Assembly: GCF_947502895.1 (NCBI RefSeq)
Contig: NZ_CANNBM010000002.1
Location: forward strand, 186,001-250,000
Reading direction: 5' to 3'
From: an uncultured Sulfitobacter sp.
GTDB lineage: Bacteria > Pseudomonadota > Alphaproteobacteria > Rhodobacterales > Rhodobacteraceae
Length of the DNA: 64,000 nucleotides
Both the position numbers and the translations under genes were made by a program. Every line of letters starts with the position of its first letter. The first letter of the stretch is position 1. A model generated the notes under the pieces. That model made no database searches. It was not told the DNA's origin and saw only the letters and a list, made by a program, of their open reading frames with translations. Positions 46,860-57,400 of the stretch are shown piece after piece.

Positions 46860-48013
46860 TCGCTTGCACCTGCATCACCGGCTTGGGCGTCAGTCACCTC
46901 GACCTGAGTGCCCGTGCGGATCGCGACCAGATTGCTTTGAATGACACGGTCATCCGGTTCCAGCCCGCTGCGGATAACGCGTAGACCGTCAAACAAAGGG
47001 CCTGTGATCACAGCGCGCGCTTGCGCTGCGCCCTCATCGGTAACGACATATACAATACGGCCTGCTTGGTCCGTTAGTACGGCTGTGTCAGGCACGAGCA
47101 TGGCGGTATAAGGCTCTGATCTGGGCACGCGCACCTGGGCAAACAGACCAGGTGCGAACAGGCCGGAACCGTTGGAAATACTGGCGCGCACGCGGATCGT
47201 GCCCGACGCAGCGTCAATCCGGTTGTCGATGAAATCAATCTGGCCCTTGTGCTGCCATGTGTCCTCGTCAGGCAGCATCACATCAATCACGGCCGGCTCT
47301 GTTCGCGATGACCCTGCACGGCCAGCCAGATCGAGACGGACGTAAGACAGATAGTCACTTTCAGATGCATCAAACACCACTTGAACGGGATCAATTGCCA
47401 CCAGATCGGTAAGGAGTGTGCCCTGCCCCGTGCCACCATCCACCAATGCACCGATGTCGACACGCTTTGAAGACACACGGCCGTCAAACGGCGCAGTGAT
47501 TTCCGTATCCTGCAAATCAATCTGGGCAAGCGCGAGGTCGGCAGTAGCCCCTTCAACACGCGCCGCCGCTGCGGCAAGATCAGCGGCCCGCTGATCACGG
47601 TCTTGACGCGAAATTGCTTGCCGCGCTGCCAACTCCTCTGCGCGGGCCAACTCCGCCGCCGCCAGATCCAGGTTTGCTTCTGCCAACGACAAAGCTGCCG
47701 TCGCAATCCCCACGGATGCCTGCGCGCGCCGCTTGTCCAATACAAACAGCACATCGCCCGCTTTGACCAACGCGCCATCTTCGAACCGTATCTCGCGCAA
47801 AAATCCCGATACACGCGCGCGGATTTCCACATCCTGAGCCGCCTCGACACGGCCCGTGTAAATGTCGTAATCCGTGATCTGTTGTTGAACCGGATTAGGG
47901 GCCTGAACCGGCACTGCCTGCGGTTGCTGCTGGGCAGACACAGGCGCCAAAGGCAAGGCCAGAACGACCACAACCGCAAGGCCGCTCAGGGGCCGATTGA
48001 GTGTTTTGAACAT
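46856..48013 (-). CDS. RND efflux periplasmic adaptor (MFP)
   Basis: A 385-residue membrane-fusion protein. The signal peptide is residues 1-27 (APVSAQ). A biotinyl-lipoyl half motif (VSGFLREIRFEDGALVKAGDVLFVLD), a helical hairpin (AEANLDLAAAELARAEELAA) and the second lipoyl half (ITAPFDGRVSSKRVDIGALV) are in AcrA order. It directly precedes the pump gene and is translated from the same transcript, 54 bases after the NTF2-like gene. Confidence 0.93.
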   Translation of the reverse strand: MFKTLNRPLSGLAVVVVLALPLAPVSAQQQPQAVPVQAPNPVQQQITDYDIYTGRVEAAQDVEIRARVSGFLREIRFEDGALVKAGDVLFVLDKRRAQASVGIATAALSLAEANLDLAAAELARAEELAARQAISRQDRDQRAADLAAAAARVEGATADLALAQIDLQDTEITAPFDGRVSSKRVDIGALVDGGTGQGTLLTDLVAIDPVQVVFDASESDYLSYVRLDLAGRAGSSRTEPAVIDVMLPDEDTWQHKGQIDFIDNRIDAASGTIRVRASISNGSGLFAPGLFAQVRVPRSEPYTAMLVPDTAVLTDQAGRIVYVVTDEGAAQARAVITGPLFDGLRVIRSGLEPDDRVIQSNLVAIRTGTQVEVTDAQAGDAGASE

Positions 48014-48067
48014 CGCAAATAAAGCCTCGTTGGGGGGGGGAGCAGACTGGGGATTGGTGTGGGCGAT

Positions 48068-48577
48068 TTACTGGCCGCCCATGGCAGCCTGCATCGCATC
48101 AGCTGTTGCCGGATCGAGCTCGGAGTCGTGACGGGTAACCAGCCAGCGACCGCGGCGTTTTTCCAGAGTGTCGATATTGATGGCAGATCCGACATAGCTC
48201 AGGTCGGCGACCCGCTCGAACACAATCAGATAACTTGTGACAACCGCACGGTCGCCCGCACCGTTAATGACCAAATTCGCCGACACATGGCGTTTGTTTG
48301 TGATGAAAGGGCGCACTTGCTCAAGTGCTGCGGCCACACCCGCTGGTCCGGTTGCATCACCAAATCCTGAGGTAAACACCGCATCATCTGCAAAAAAGCT
48401 GCCGTAAACAGCGTAGTCACCACTATCGAGCGCTTGGTTCAGCCGTGCAATCACCTGCCGCACCGCCAGATCGTCTTCGGTGACCAGACTGTTGGGTTCT
48501 TTAAGGAATGCAGTGTTTTGCGCGTGCAGCGGACCTGTAAGAGCCAAAAACAGGGCCAACGTGTGAAGAAATTTCAT
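48068..48577 (-). CDS. Exported NTF2-like / SnoaL-type protein
   Basis: A 169-residue protein with a signal peptide of about 20 residues (TGPLHAQN) and an NTF2-like cone fold (VRQVIARLNQALDSGDYAVYGSFFADDAVFTSG, then RWLVTRHDSELDP). It is the first gene of the RND efflux operon. The usual polyketide-cyclase catalytic dyad is not evident. It may bind a pump substrate or ligand; that is inferred from position only. Confidence 0.78.
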   Translation of the reverse strand: MKFLHTLALFLALTGPLHAQNTAFLKEPNSLVTEDDLAVRQVIARLNQALDSGDYAVYGSFFADDAVFTSGFGDATGPAGVAAALEQVRPFITNKRHVSANLVINGAGDRAVVTSYLIVFERVADLSYVGSAINIDTLEKRRGRWLVTRHDSELDPATADAMQAAMGGQ

Positions 48578-48908
48578 GAATCTGTTCCTTTAGGTGTCTT
48601 GTTGCTTTGCATAGCCAAGTTCCATGAGGAAAATTGTAGTGATGTGGGGGGGCTTTGAATTGAACAGGGCAATTTAATTCTTGAACGATCCGTGCATCTT
48701 ATCTGCATGCAAGCGATGTCATGCCAAGCCCTGCGGGACCAGGATAGGCAATCGAAACGGGCGGCCGTCCTGACGCCTGCACTGTTCAAAACATCAGCTG
48801 AAACGTTCAATCATACATGCGGCAAAACCGCTATTGCTAGCGCTCACTATGTTGGGAGCACACCATGGAAAACCATAACGATAACCGCCGGAATTACGGC
48901 ACTGTCCC
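48578..48908. promoter_or_regulatory. Divergent promoter region between the efflux operon and the GST gene
   Basis: A 331-base spacer between divergently transcribed genes. It contains an AT-rich centre (48650-48690; GCAATTTAATTC). No regulator gene is adjacent and no strict operator could be identified. Confidence 0.4.
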
Positions 48909-49541
48909 ATGATTAAACTGCACACGTGGAACACCCCGAACGGGCAGAAACCGGCAATCTTGCTCGAGGAGCTCGGGTTGGAATATGACGTTTTGCCCAT
49001 CAACATCGGCGCAGGTGTTCAACACAATGCAGATTTTCGCGCACTCAGCCCAAATGGTAAAATTCCCGCCCTACAGGATGACGGGATAACCTTGTTCGAA
49101 TCCGGCGCGATCATATTGCATCTGGCTGAAAAACACGGCGCATTCCTGCCTGCAGATGGTCAAGCGCGCGCCGATGCATTGGCATGGACCTTTTGGCAAG
49201 TGGGCGGCCTTGGCCCGATGATTGGCCAATGGGGGCATTTTCAGATGGCACCGGAAAAATTGCCCTACGCGATCGAGCGTTATCTGGCAGAAACCCTGCG
49301 CCTCTTTGACGTGCTGGAAAAGCGATTGGCCGAACAGCCCTATCTGGCAGGCGGCATGTATTCAGTTGCAGACATCATGACCTTTCCTTGGGCGAAAGGC
49401 GGGCTGCAATTCCTCGACGGTGCGGTCGCCGACAGGCTGACGCCACTGGCGCACACTCGGCGCTGGATACAACAGATAGATACGCGCCCCGCAGTGGTGC
49501 GCGCATTAGCCCGTTTGGACCGAACCGTGCAAAAGGGGTGA
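48909..49541 (+). CDS. Glutathione S-transferase
   Basis: A 210-residue enzyme. The N-terminal thioredoxin-like domain (residues 1-80) has HTWNTPNGQKPAILLEELG and the GSH-binding turn GKIPALQDDGITLFESGAI (Pro plus Glu-Ser). The all-alpha C-terminal domain contains YLAGGMYSVADIMTFPW, the conserved capping-box region. It resembles YghU/YfcG-like nu-class disulfide-bond oxidoreductases in opening (TWNTPNGQK). It is divergent from the RND operon and may share its control. Confidence 0.92.
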   Translation: MIKLHTWNTPNGQKPAILLEELGLEYDVLPINIGAGVQHNADFRALSPNGKIPALQDDGITLFESGAIILHLAEKHGAFLPADGQARADALAWTFWQVGGLGPMIGQWGHFQMAPEKLPYAIERYLAETLRLFDVLEKRLAEQPYLAGGMYSVADIMTFPWAKGGLQFLDGAVADRLTPLAHTRRWIQQIDTRPAVVRALARLDRTVQKG

Positions 49542-51404
49542 CATGAACCTCGACAACAAGACAATGGCCACGCAAGATCTCGACATCCGCAACACACGCG
49601 GTTGCTGCGCAGCGTGATCGCCACGCGCCTCAGACCTAGACACGATACCGCATGGAGCACTGCCCGCGGGGTCGGGGATGAGGCCGCGTGGCTGTTCAGC
49701 CTGCTCGGGCAACTGACAGTTGGGTCAACGGTGACGCTCAGCACCAAATTGATCGACCGACCCGTCGCAGAATTCACCCGCAAAACGACCGTTAAACTCA
49801 GGTGAAATCAATCTCGGGGCCTTTGCTCAATAGTCCGCCCCATTTGGGCTGTAGTCACCTCGATCTCGCAGATTGGGAGCAGGCATCAAGACACTGATCC
49901 AAATGAAAATGACCAACTATTGGCTGCAAAACAGCAACATAAACGCCTTACTTGAAATGCAAGATCCAGTCTTGATACTTGGTCCAAATCACACCCTCGG
50001 GGTGGCAAAATTTGACGGCATCAGCCGCAATTTTCGAAGGGCAATATCATGCCTGATCAACAACCGTCAGAAACGGCAAACGGCCTACTCGATCCCTGAG
50101 ATGCGATGGGGTTGAACAACCTGTCAGACTGGTCCCCGCAACACGCGTTTATTGATCGTTTCCATCTTATGCGCCCTCGGGTCGCAACCACTGTCGGGAC
50201 ATACGGTATACTGGTGCGATATGGTTATGATGCTTTGCACGCAAACGGCTGGCCCAATGGTCTGCCAGAGAGCGTCATTCTGACGGGATATCCAGCGAAG
50301 GCTAAAAAGGAGACCATTGCAAACCGTTCTGGTATCTAGCGCATAGTACAGGATGGTCCGCGGAAACGTGGATGTTGGTGATCCGGTACGAGGCATCACA
50401 ATAGGCTAAAAAAGAGCACTTCGAGGCAGAAGCCATATAAAACCCTGATTGGATCAATCTGATCGAAGACCTACGCCAATTGCGGTTCATGGACTGGCAA
50501 GACGCCAACAATTCCATGCAAAGCGTTTGGGTCGACCGCCCCTAAATCGATGACGCCTTTTGGGAGGAAATCTGGAATTTCGGCTTTTGCACAAGCCAAA
50601 GACAACCATACCCTGAACACAGGTGGCGACAGCATCATTTTGCGCGATGTGACGCTTGGCGATCTGTGTGCTGAAGCTTTTGTTTTTCGTAAGCCGAACA
50701 GTGTGCTTGATCCGTCAGGCGGCCCCATATGCGCGCTGAACCAACGGGCAGAAACCGCGCACGATCTGGACATTCATCCAAGCCAAAGCACCGACACCCC
50801 GATCATTAGTAGCTATGCGATGACTCACCATGATGCAGCCATGACCTACGGCGACATCAAAGGTGGCACAACGGTCGGATAAAGCGTAGGTGCGACCTAC
50901 CATCGGGGGTTTCCAAATCGCTTCAAACCGAAATCCGCAATGGCGGGCTGCTGATCATTTGTACGGGCGATGTGTCTGTATTCCTTACCGGATTGGACAG
51001 ATGCTCGGAGCTTTCGGACTTTGGGTCATAACCCCAGCGCGGATGCAGGCGAGCTGGCAGTCTGTATCGCTTTAACTCTCTGGTGCCTCTTGGGGGCCAG
51101 CCTACCCTGCCCCGCCCCCTTTTAGCGTCACACTGTAGTGACACCAAAACAGGCGCAATTTTTCCTGTCAAAAATCTCGCTGGGAAACCCTCGATCCCCC
51201 TACCTTCATTTGCGCAATGTTTTTTTGAACGGGGCAAGTGATCCGTTCTGTACGCACCTCTATGCAGCACTGGCGCTTGGTAACACGCGCAGCCGGTCAC
51301 AAGGTACACATCCTAGGTCGATGCAGTGGATGCTGGAAAGGGAGCGAGCGGCTGGCGGTTTTCTGTTCGATCTGGACAGTCGACAACCTGCGTCCCCGCT
51401 GCGT
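49542..51404. other. Decayed stretch with gene fragments
   Basis: About 1.9 kb without an intact gene. Fragments with coding character but many stops include 49602-49805, 50106-50520 (GILVRYGYDALHANGWP, then DLRQLRFMDWQDANNSM after several stop codons) and 50550-50882. The parental genes are not identified for the first two. The stretch separates two functional blocks and looks like a relic of deletions. Confidence 0.5.
50550..50882 (+). pseudogene. Possible RTX-type gene remnant
   Basis: The frame contains HTLNTGGDSIILRDVTLGDL followed by AEAFVF, which resembles the module linking RTX repeats to a C-terminal secretion region. The rest is not recognisable. It is upstream-facing relative to the giant RTX gene next door and could be the debris of a paralogue. 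Confidence 0.3.
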
Positions 51405-54400
51405 TCAGAAGAGCACCATATCATCAGTAATGGCGGCCAGCTGCACCCCCTCAAAAGTAACGCTCGTACTCTCATCCGCGAATACCACGCCCGTGATGCC
51501 TTGGGTCATGTGGCTGCGCACTTCTGCAACTGATTCATAACCGAACCCCTCAAACGACACAAAATCCCAAGCTTCGAGATCCAGCACCGTATCCGTGCTT
51601 TCGTCGTACCGGCGGAATATAAATCGGTCGGCCAAACTGCCACCTGCCAATGTGTTTGTACCAGCGCCACCCTCGATTATATCGTCTGTACCCAAGCTGC
51701 GGATATAGGCCTTTACGTCGGCGGACGTATTTTGGATGAATTCACGACTTTGCGAGAACCCCTGTACGATGTTGGCCCGTGTGAAGTCTTCCGACAGCTG
51801 GGTTGTCCAACCGTCAATTTCGCCTTGTGTCACCTCACCCAGAGAGAACTGGCGCCCCAGAACGTTTTCGTACAGCAGCTTCACAAACTCACCCTCGTCG
51901 GTAATCGTCCCATAGACATTACTAAATTCACGCGAGTTCGTGAAACCAGCTATCACATCGGTCAATGCTTGGCCCCCTGCAAGGTTTTCAGCCCAACCCG
52001 CAAAACCAGCCGCGTCTGGCGCTCGATCAAGCGTTGCCTGATAGAGGCGGAAGACATCGTCCAGCCAAATCGCAGGATTACTGTCGACAGCCAGCTTATT
52101 TGCCGCCTGAGTAGTCTTATTAATCAGCTGCTGGCTTTCAGCAAATCCGTTAACCACATCGGCACGGGTGAAAGTATCGCTGATGCGGTTGGTCCAGCTG
52201 TCGATCTCCGTCTGCGTGACTTGGCCTTGATCAAAATCACGATCCAGAACATTGATGTACATCTGTTTTACAAAAGTCGCGTCATCCACGCTGGCGTATT
52301 TGTTGCGGAACTCTGCAGAGCCTACGAAACCTTCGCGCACATCTTCCAATAAGAATTCCCCTGTGAACAGCTTGAGGGTCCAAGCCTTATGGCCCCCCTG
52401 GTCAGGGGTGCGGTTGAACGTCGCCTGATACAGTCGGAAGACCTGATTTGCCTCTTGCAATGCGTAGCGCATCTGGAAACCGTCGCCATAGATATGATCG
52501 TCACCGCTGGAACCACGCAGCTGATAACTGCCGGCCTCACCGCTCAGCCTGTCGGCATCAACTGTTCCAGTCAGTAATTCGGCAGGCATCTGGACAGGCG
52601 TATCAAGATCTAATGACACCAGTTCTGGCGTTGCAAACTCGTCATAAAATTGCAGTTGGACAGACAAAGTGCCGCCAACATCGTTCAGGGTCGGTGTATA
52701 TGTTCCGCCCTGTTGACCAGTGCCATACGAGACAGCTCTGCCATCACGTGTCCATTCCCATCTAAAGGAGGTCGGGCGAATACCATCCAGATCAATCAGG
52801 TCATCTGTCGAGATGGTCAAAGGCACGCCTTGTTTAGCGACACCTTTCGCAATCAACTCCCCTTCAACCGGACGGTTCGTCGGGTCGATGGTCCACGACA
52901 TCGTGCGCGTGACAGTGTTGCCGCCTTCATCCGTCACCATCACAACAAGATCAGTCGGCTCAGTAGCCCCACGCGATGTGCCTGTTATCAAACCGGTTTC
53001 ACCATCCAGCACCAACCCTCTGGGGAGATTGCTGGCTTCGAAATTAAGGCTTTGCCCTTCCGGGTCAGAGGCCAATCCCCCAAGATCAAACTGTTGAATG
53101 CCCCGCGGCGTTGTCAAAGAGGGCGGGAGTAAGAACACAGGGTCAGGGTCGGCTGAATTTTCAGACATCCATTCGCTGAGTTCTGCCGCACTCAGGGTCT
53201 GGTCCGAGAAACGTATCTGTTCGACATCTGCACCAATTACATCGCGCCCGTCGGCAGAGCGGATGAAGAAACCCAAGGGATCGGAAAACACGTCCGCATC
53301 GGCAAGAGCAGTGGCAATACTTGCAATGTCATCACCCACGCCTCCGATTAGGGTATCGTCGCCCAGCCCCCCTGTGAGCATGTCATCCCCGCTGCCACCG
53401 TTCAATGCGTTGGCCGCGCCGTCTCCGACCAGAGTGTCCCCACCCGATCCACCCTGTAGATCTTCAATCGCTACCAGCTGGGTGTTTAAGGTCGTTATGC
53501 CTGTATTCAGGTTGATATCAATTGCTGTGGTGTAGCCACTGAAATCAGCCAGATCGCGACCATCACCTCCGTTGAGAAGGCCACCCTCTTCAGCTCCGAC
53601 AAGCGTGTCATCACCGCCCGAACCAAAGAGGCTGTCTTGGCCGATACCGCCTGAAAGCGTGTCGTTGCCTTCGCCACCATCAAGGTTGTCGTTGCCATCC
53701 CCGCCTTCCAACAGGTCGTGCCCACCATCACCCAAAAGCGTGTCATTCCCCGCATTGCCTGACAGCGTGTCGTTGTCGTCACCACCCTCCAGAGAATCGT
53801 CGCCTTCACCGCCCTCGAGCGTGTCCTGGCCAGCACGCCCCATCAGGCTGTCATTCCCTTGTGCGCCAACAAGACGGTTCCATGCAAAATCGCCCGCCAG
53901 ACTGTCGCCAGCCACGCCGCCGGTCAAATCTTCGATGCGTTCAACCGAAGAGGTCGATCCAGCGACGCCTTCCTCCAGATCGATTCTAAACGAAACCGTG
54001 TCTATCCAGCGCACATGGTCGCGACCGTCACCACCATCAATCCTGTTATAGTTACCGCGGCTGTAGAGGATCAGGTCGTCGCCCAGACCGCCGTCCAGCA
54101 CGTTTGTACCGGTGCCACCTTCCAAAGTGTCATTGCCCGCACGTCCCAGAATATGGTCATTGCCTGCCTGCCCGACCAGATAATCTGCGCCAGCGCCTCC
54201 GTCCAGCGTATCATGGCCTGCGCCACCATCCAGCAAGTCGTTGCCTGCGAGTCCGGTGATACGGTCATTGCCGATCCCCCCTTCCAGAAGGTCAGGTTCT
54301 GGCGTGCCGGTCAGATCCAAAGCCGTCTGTGTAGGCGTCAGCGCACTGCGCTGCGATACCGCCGCTGGGTCTGCTTCCACACGGCGTCCGCCAATTGTCT

Positions 54401-57400
54401 CTAGATCGATCTCGAAAAAGTCGTCTCCCGCATAAAATGCCCAGTTCCTTCCTGCGAGATCATTCAAGAAATAATCTGCAATCCGCAATTTGGACCCGTC
54501 TGAATGGTCAATTGTCAGATCTTTTCCATCCCGCAAAAAGACCAGATCAGCCAGAGTGGCCTCTTGGAAATAGACGCTTTGATACGATGTAATGTCCTCA
54601 ATCACGTCCTGACCGAAATCATTGGTGAAGAAATAGGTATCGCGCCCGCTATCGGAGCCCTGAATGGTGTCATTGCCATCGCCAATGTAAAAGCGCGCGC
54701 CGCCCGCATCCGCAGCATTCGAAAGCACAGCATCGCCAATGAGGTCGTACACCCGCACATCTCTGCTGCCATCTGCCGGAATGTGAACGTTGATCGTTTC
54801 AAAGCCAGAGAACGCGATCCTGTTTCCGCCCCCCATGGAACCTGTCACTGTCACACCTTCGCGCAAGGCTGCCGCGACGTCTGTCCAATCAAGCTGAGTG
54901 AACCCGTCTTGCGCGTTTCCGCTGCTAAATCCGCTGATTGTTTGAGAGAGAACCAAGGTGTCATGACCCTCTCCGCCCGTGACAGTCGTGCTGCCGCTTG
55001 TGACATACAGATAGTCATCGCCAGCGCCCAGATCCACTGTCGTATCGGTGGTGGAGATCAGAGTGACAAGATCAGCACCATCACCGGTGTCGACGCGGTG
55101 TTTGCCCGAGGTGAACCACATCTTGTCCGCGCCACTGCCTGTCTTCAACGACCAGTTTTCGACACCTGTGACCCACCCGCCAGAAGGGGTCAGGATATAG
55201 GCGGATTTGTCGGTTGTATCCAAGAAGATTCCATCGGAGGTACCCGACCAGTCAGCCAAAATGGCATCCGTACCAGCCCCTCCGTCAATGCGGGAGCCGT
55301 TGCCCAGATCGAACAACCACTCGTCATTGTTACTACCGGTAATATCGGCACGCTCAAAATCGGTAAAGCTGACAGTACGTGTCGTTACGCCTGCACCGCC
55401 GTTACGGCTGTAATAGATTTGTAGCGCGCTCCCCGCTTCAAATGAGGAAAGCGCTGTTTCCAAGGCCTCAAACGAATTGATTGCCACAAACGTATCGTCA
55501 TCACTCTCGTATCTGAGCGAGTTCGATGTGTTGAAGCGGATCCCGTCAATGCCCGCGCCACCGTCAATCTTTACTGTCTTGCCGACCGACACGCTGGCCA
55601 TATCGTTGCCCGCGCCCATATCAACGTCGATGCCACGGTAGAAATTGCCCGACCCGTTTTGCGTAAATACGTCGTCGCCGCCACCAAGGTTTAGTGTGCC
55701 TTCACCCATTTCGACCGTGTCATCTCCAAGCCCCGTATCGATTGCGCCGTTTGCAATGATGTAATCATCGCCCGACCCTGTGCGCGCGTTGAGTGTCTCG
55801 ATGCTGTCAACGACAAAACCGTTGGCCATGAGCTGTGCACCAGCAGCTGAGGTATCCAAAATCAGGTCAAGAGTTTCAGCCGACCAGTCAGCAACAAGCG
55901 TGTCTGTTCCACCATAGCCGACGGCCATCGTAACACCTTCAAAGGCATGAAAAACATCGTTACCCGAGGAGCTGGTAGAGAGTACAGTTCCTCGGCTGTA
56001 ACCACCAATCCGGATATCCTCGACACTGTCAAAAGTCAGCCTGTAACTACCATCACGACCTGCCGTACGCCAAACTGTTCCGCTCACCAAAAGGTCCAAT
56101 TGTTCGTCAACTGTTCCCGAAATTCGGATCCAGTCACCCGTTTCGTCCTGTATCTCCTGATAGAAGCCAGCACTTCTGAAATAACTACCTCCAGCCCCCT
56201 GATAATCTAAAATGGCCGTGTCAAAACCTGCGCCACCCTTGATCGCGCCGCCACCCGTTGCGACGAACCTGTCATTTCCGCTTCCCAGGTCGACACTACC
56301 AGAGCCTGTTACAGTGTCGTTCCCTGCACCCGCTACAACCGTACCTGTTACGGACAAAAGATCGTCACCACCCCCCGACCACACCGAGCCGTTTCCGCTG
56401 ATCGTATCATCACCTGCGCCACCTGCGATTGCGATGCTTCGCACTCCGCCGCCCAAGGTGAACCCGTCGAAAACCTCGTGCTGCTCGCCAGTGTTTGGCG
56501 TAACAAAAGAAACTGCGTCGACACGATCAGACCAGTCCGCGATAAAGGACAAGTTCGTGCTTGGTGATGATAAAAAGCGAAGCGCATCTGTATATACGAT
56601 CGTCCCACCTGAAATCGCGCCCAGAACGTCGATATGCTCTATGCTGTTCAGGGCAACGGGCGTGCTGTACCGCACGCCGGTGTATTGCAGTGTCAGCCCC
56701 GCTTGGGCAGCCAGTGCTGTGGTCTGAACGTCTTGCAACGTCGATGACGCGTAAATCTGTTCTCCGTCTTCGTCTATTCCAGCCAAACGGATAGCGCCCC
56801 CGTCTATCACAACCGTGTCCGTACCGCCCCCTCCGTCAACGTCCGCAGAGCTTACCTGACTGATAAAGCGGATCGTATCGTCATCGGCACCAGTCTCCAG
56901 CCTGTTGAAATTCCCGCGAATTTCAACAAAGTCATCGCCTGCCTGGGTCTGGACAAGGTTGCTGCCACTGATCGAAATATGGTCATTCAAATTGCCGGTC
57001 TGGTGCTCGCCTGATCCAACTGCGCGGAACGGCGTCTGTGCTGCCCCCAAACCCGTCACAGCAAGTTGGTAGTCAAACGGATCACCGGAAGCGCCGACAA
57101 TTACGAAATACTCATCCGCCGCCAGCAGCGCATCTCCCGTAACGCGCCCTGCAGAAAGATCACCGTCGGCCAGATTATAGCCAGGGAAGCGCGTCAAAGC
57201 CACATCAGTAGGATGAATCCAGACAAAGGGCTGACCTGACTGACCCGAAACACTGACAGACACATGGGTCGGATCGTCGAGTGTTATGCGGTAATAATCA
57301 AGCGTATCAAACCCGTCGCTGCCACCCAGATCATCGGCTACAGTAATTGGCGCGCTTGCCAGCGTACCCAGATCCCGCGCACCCGCCGCGTTATCATCGG

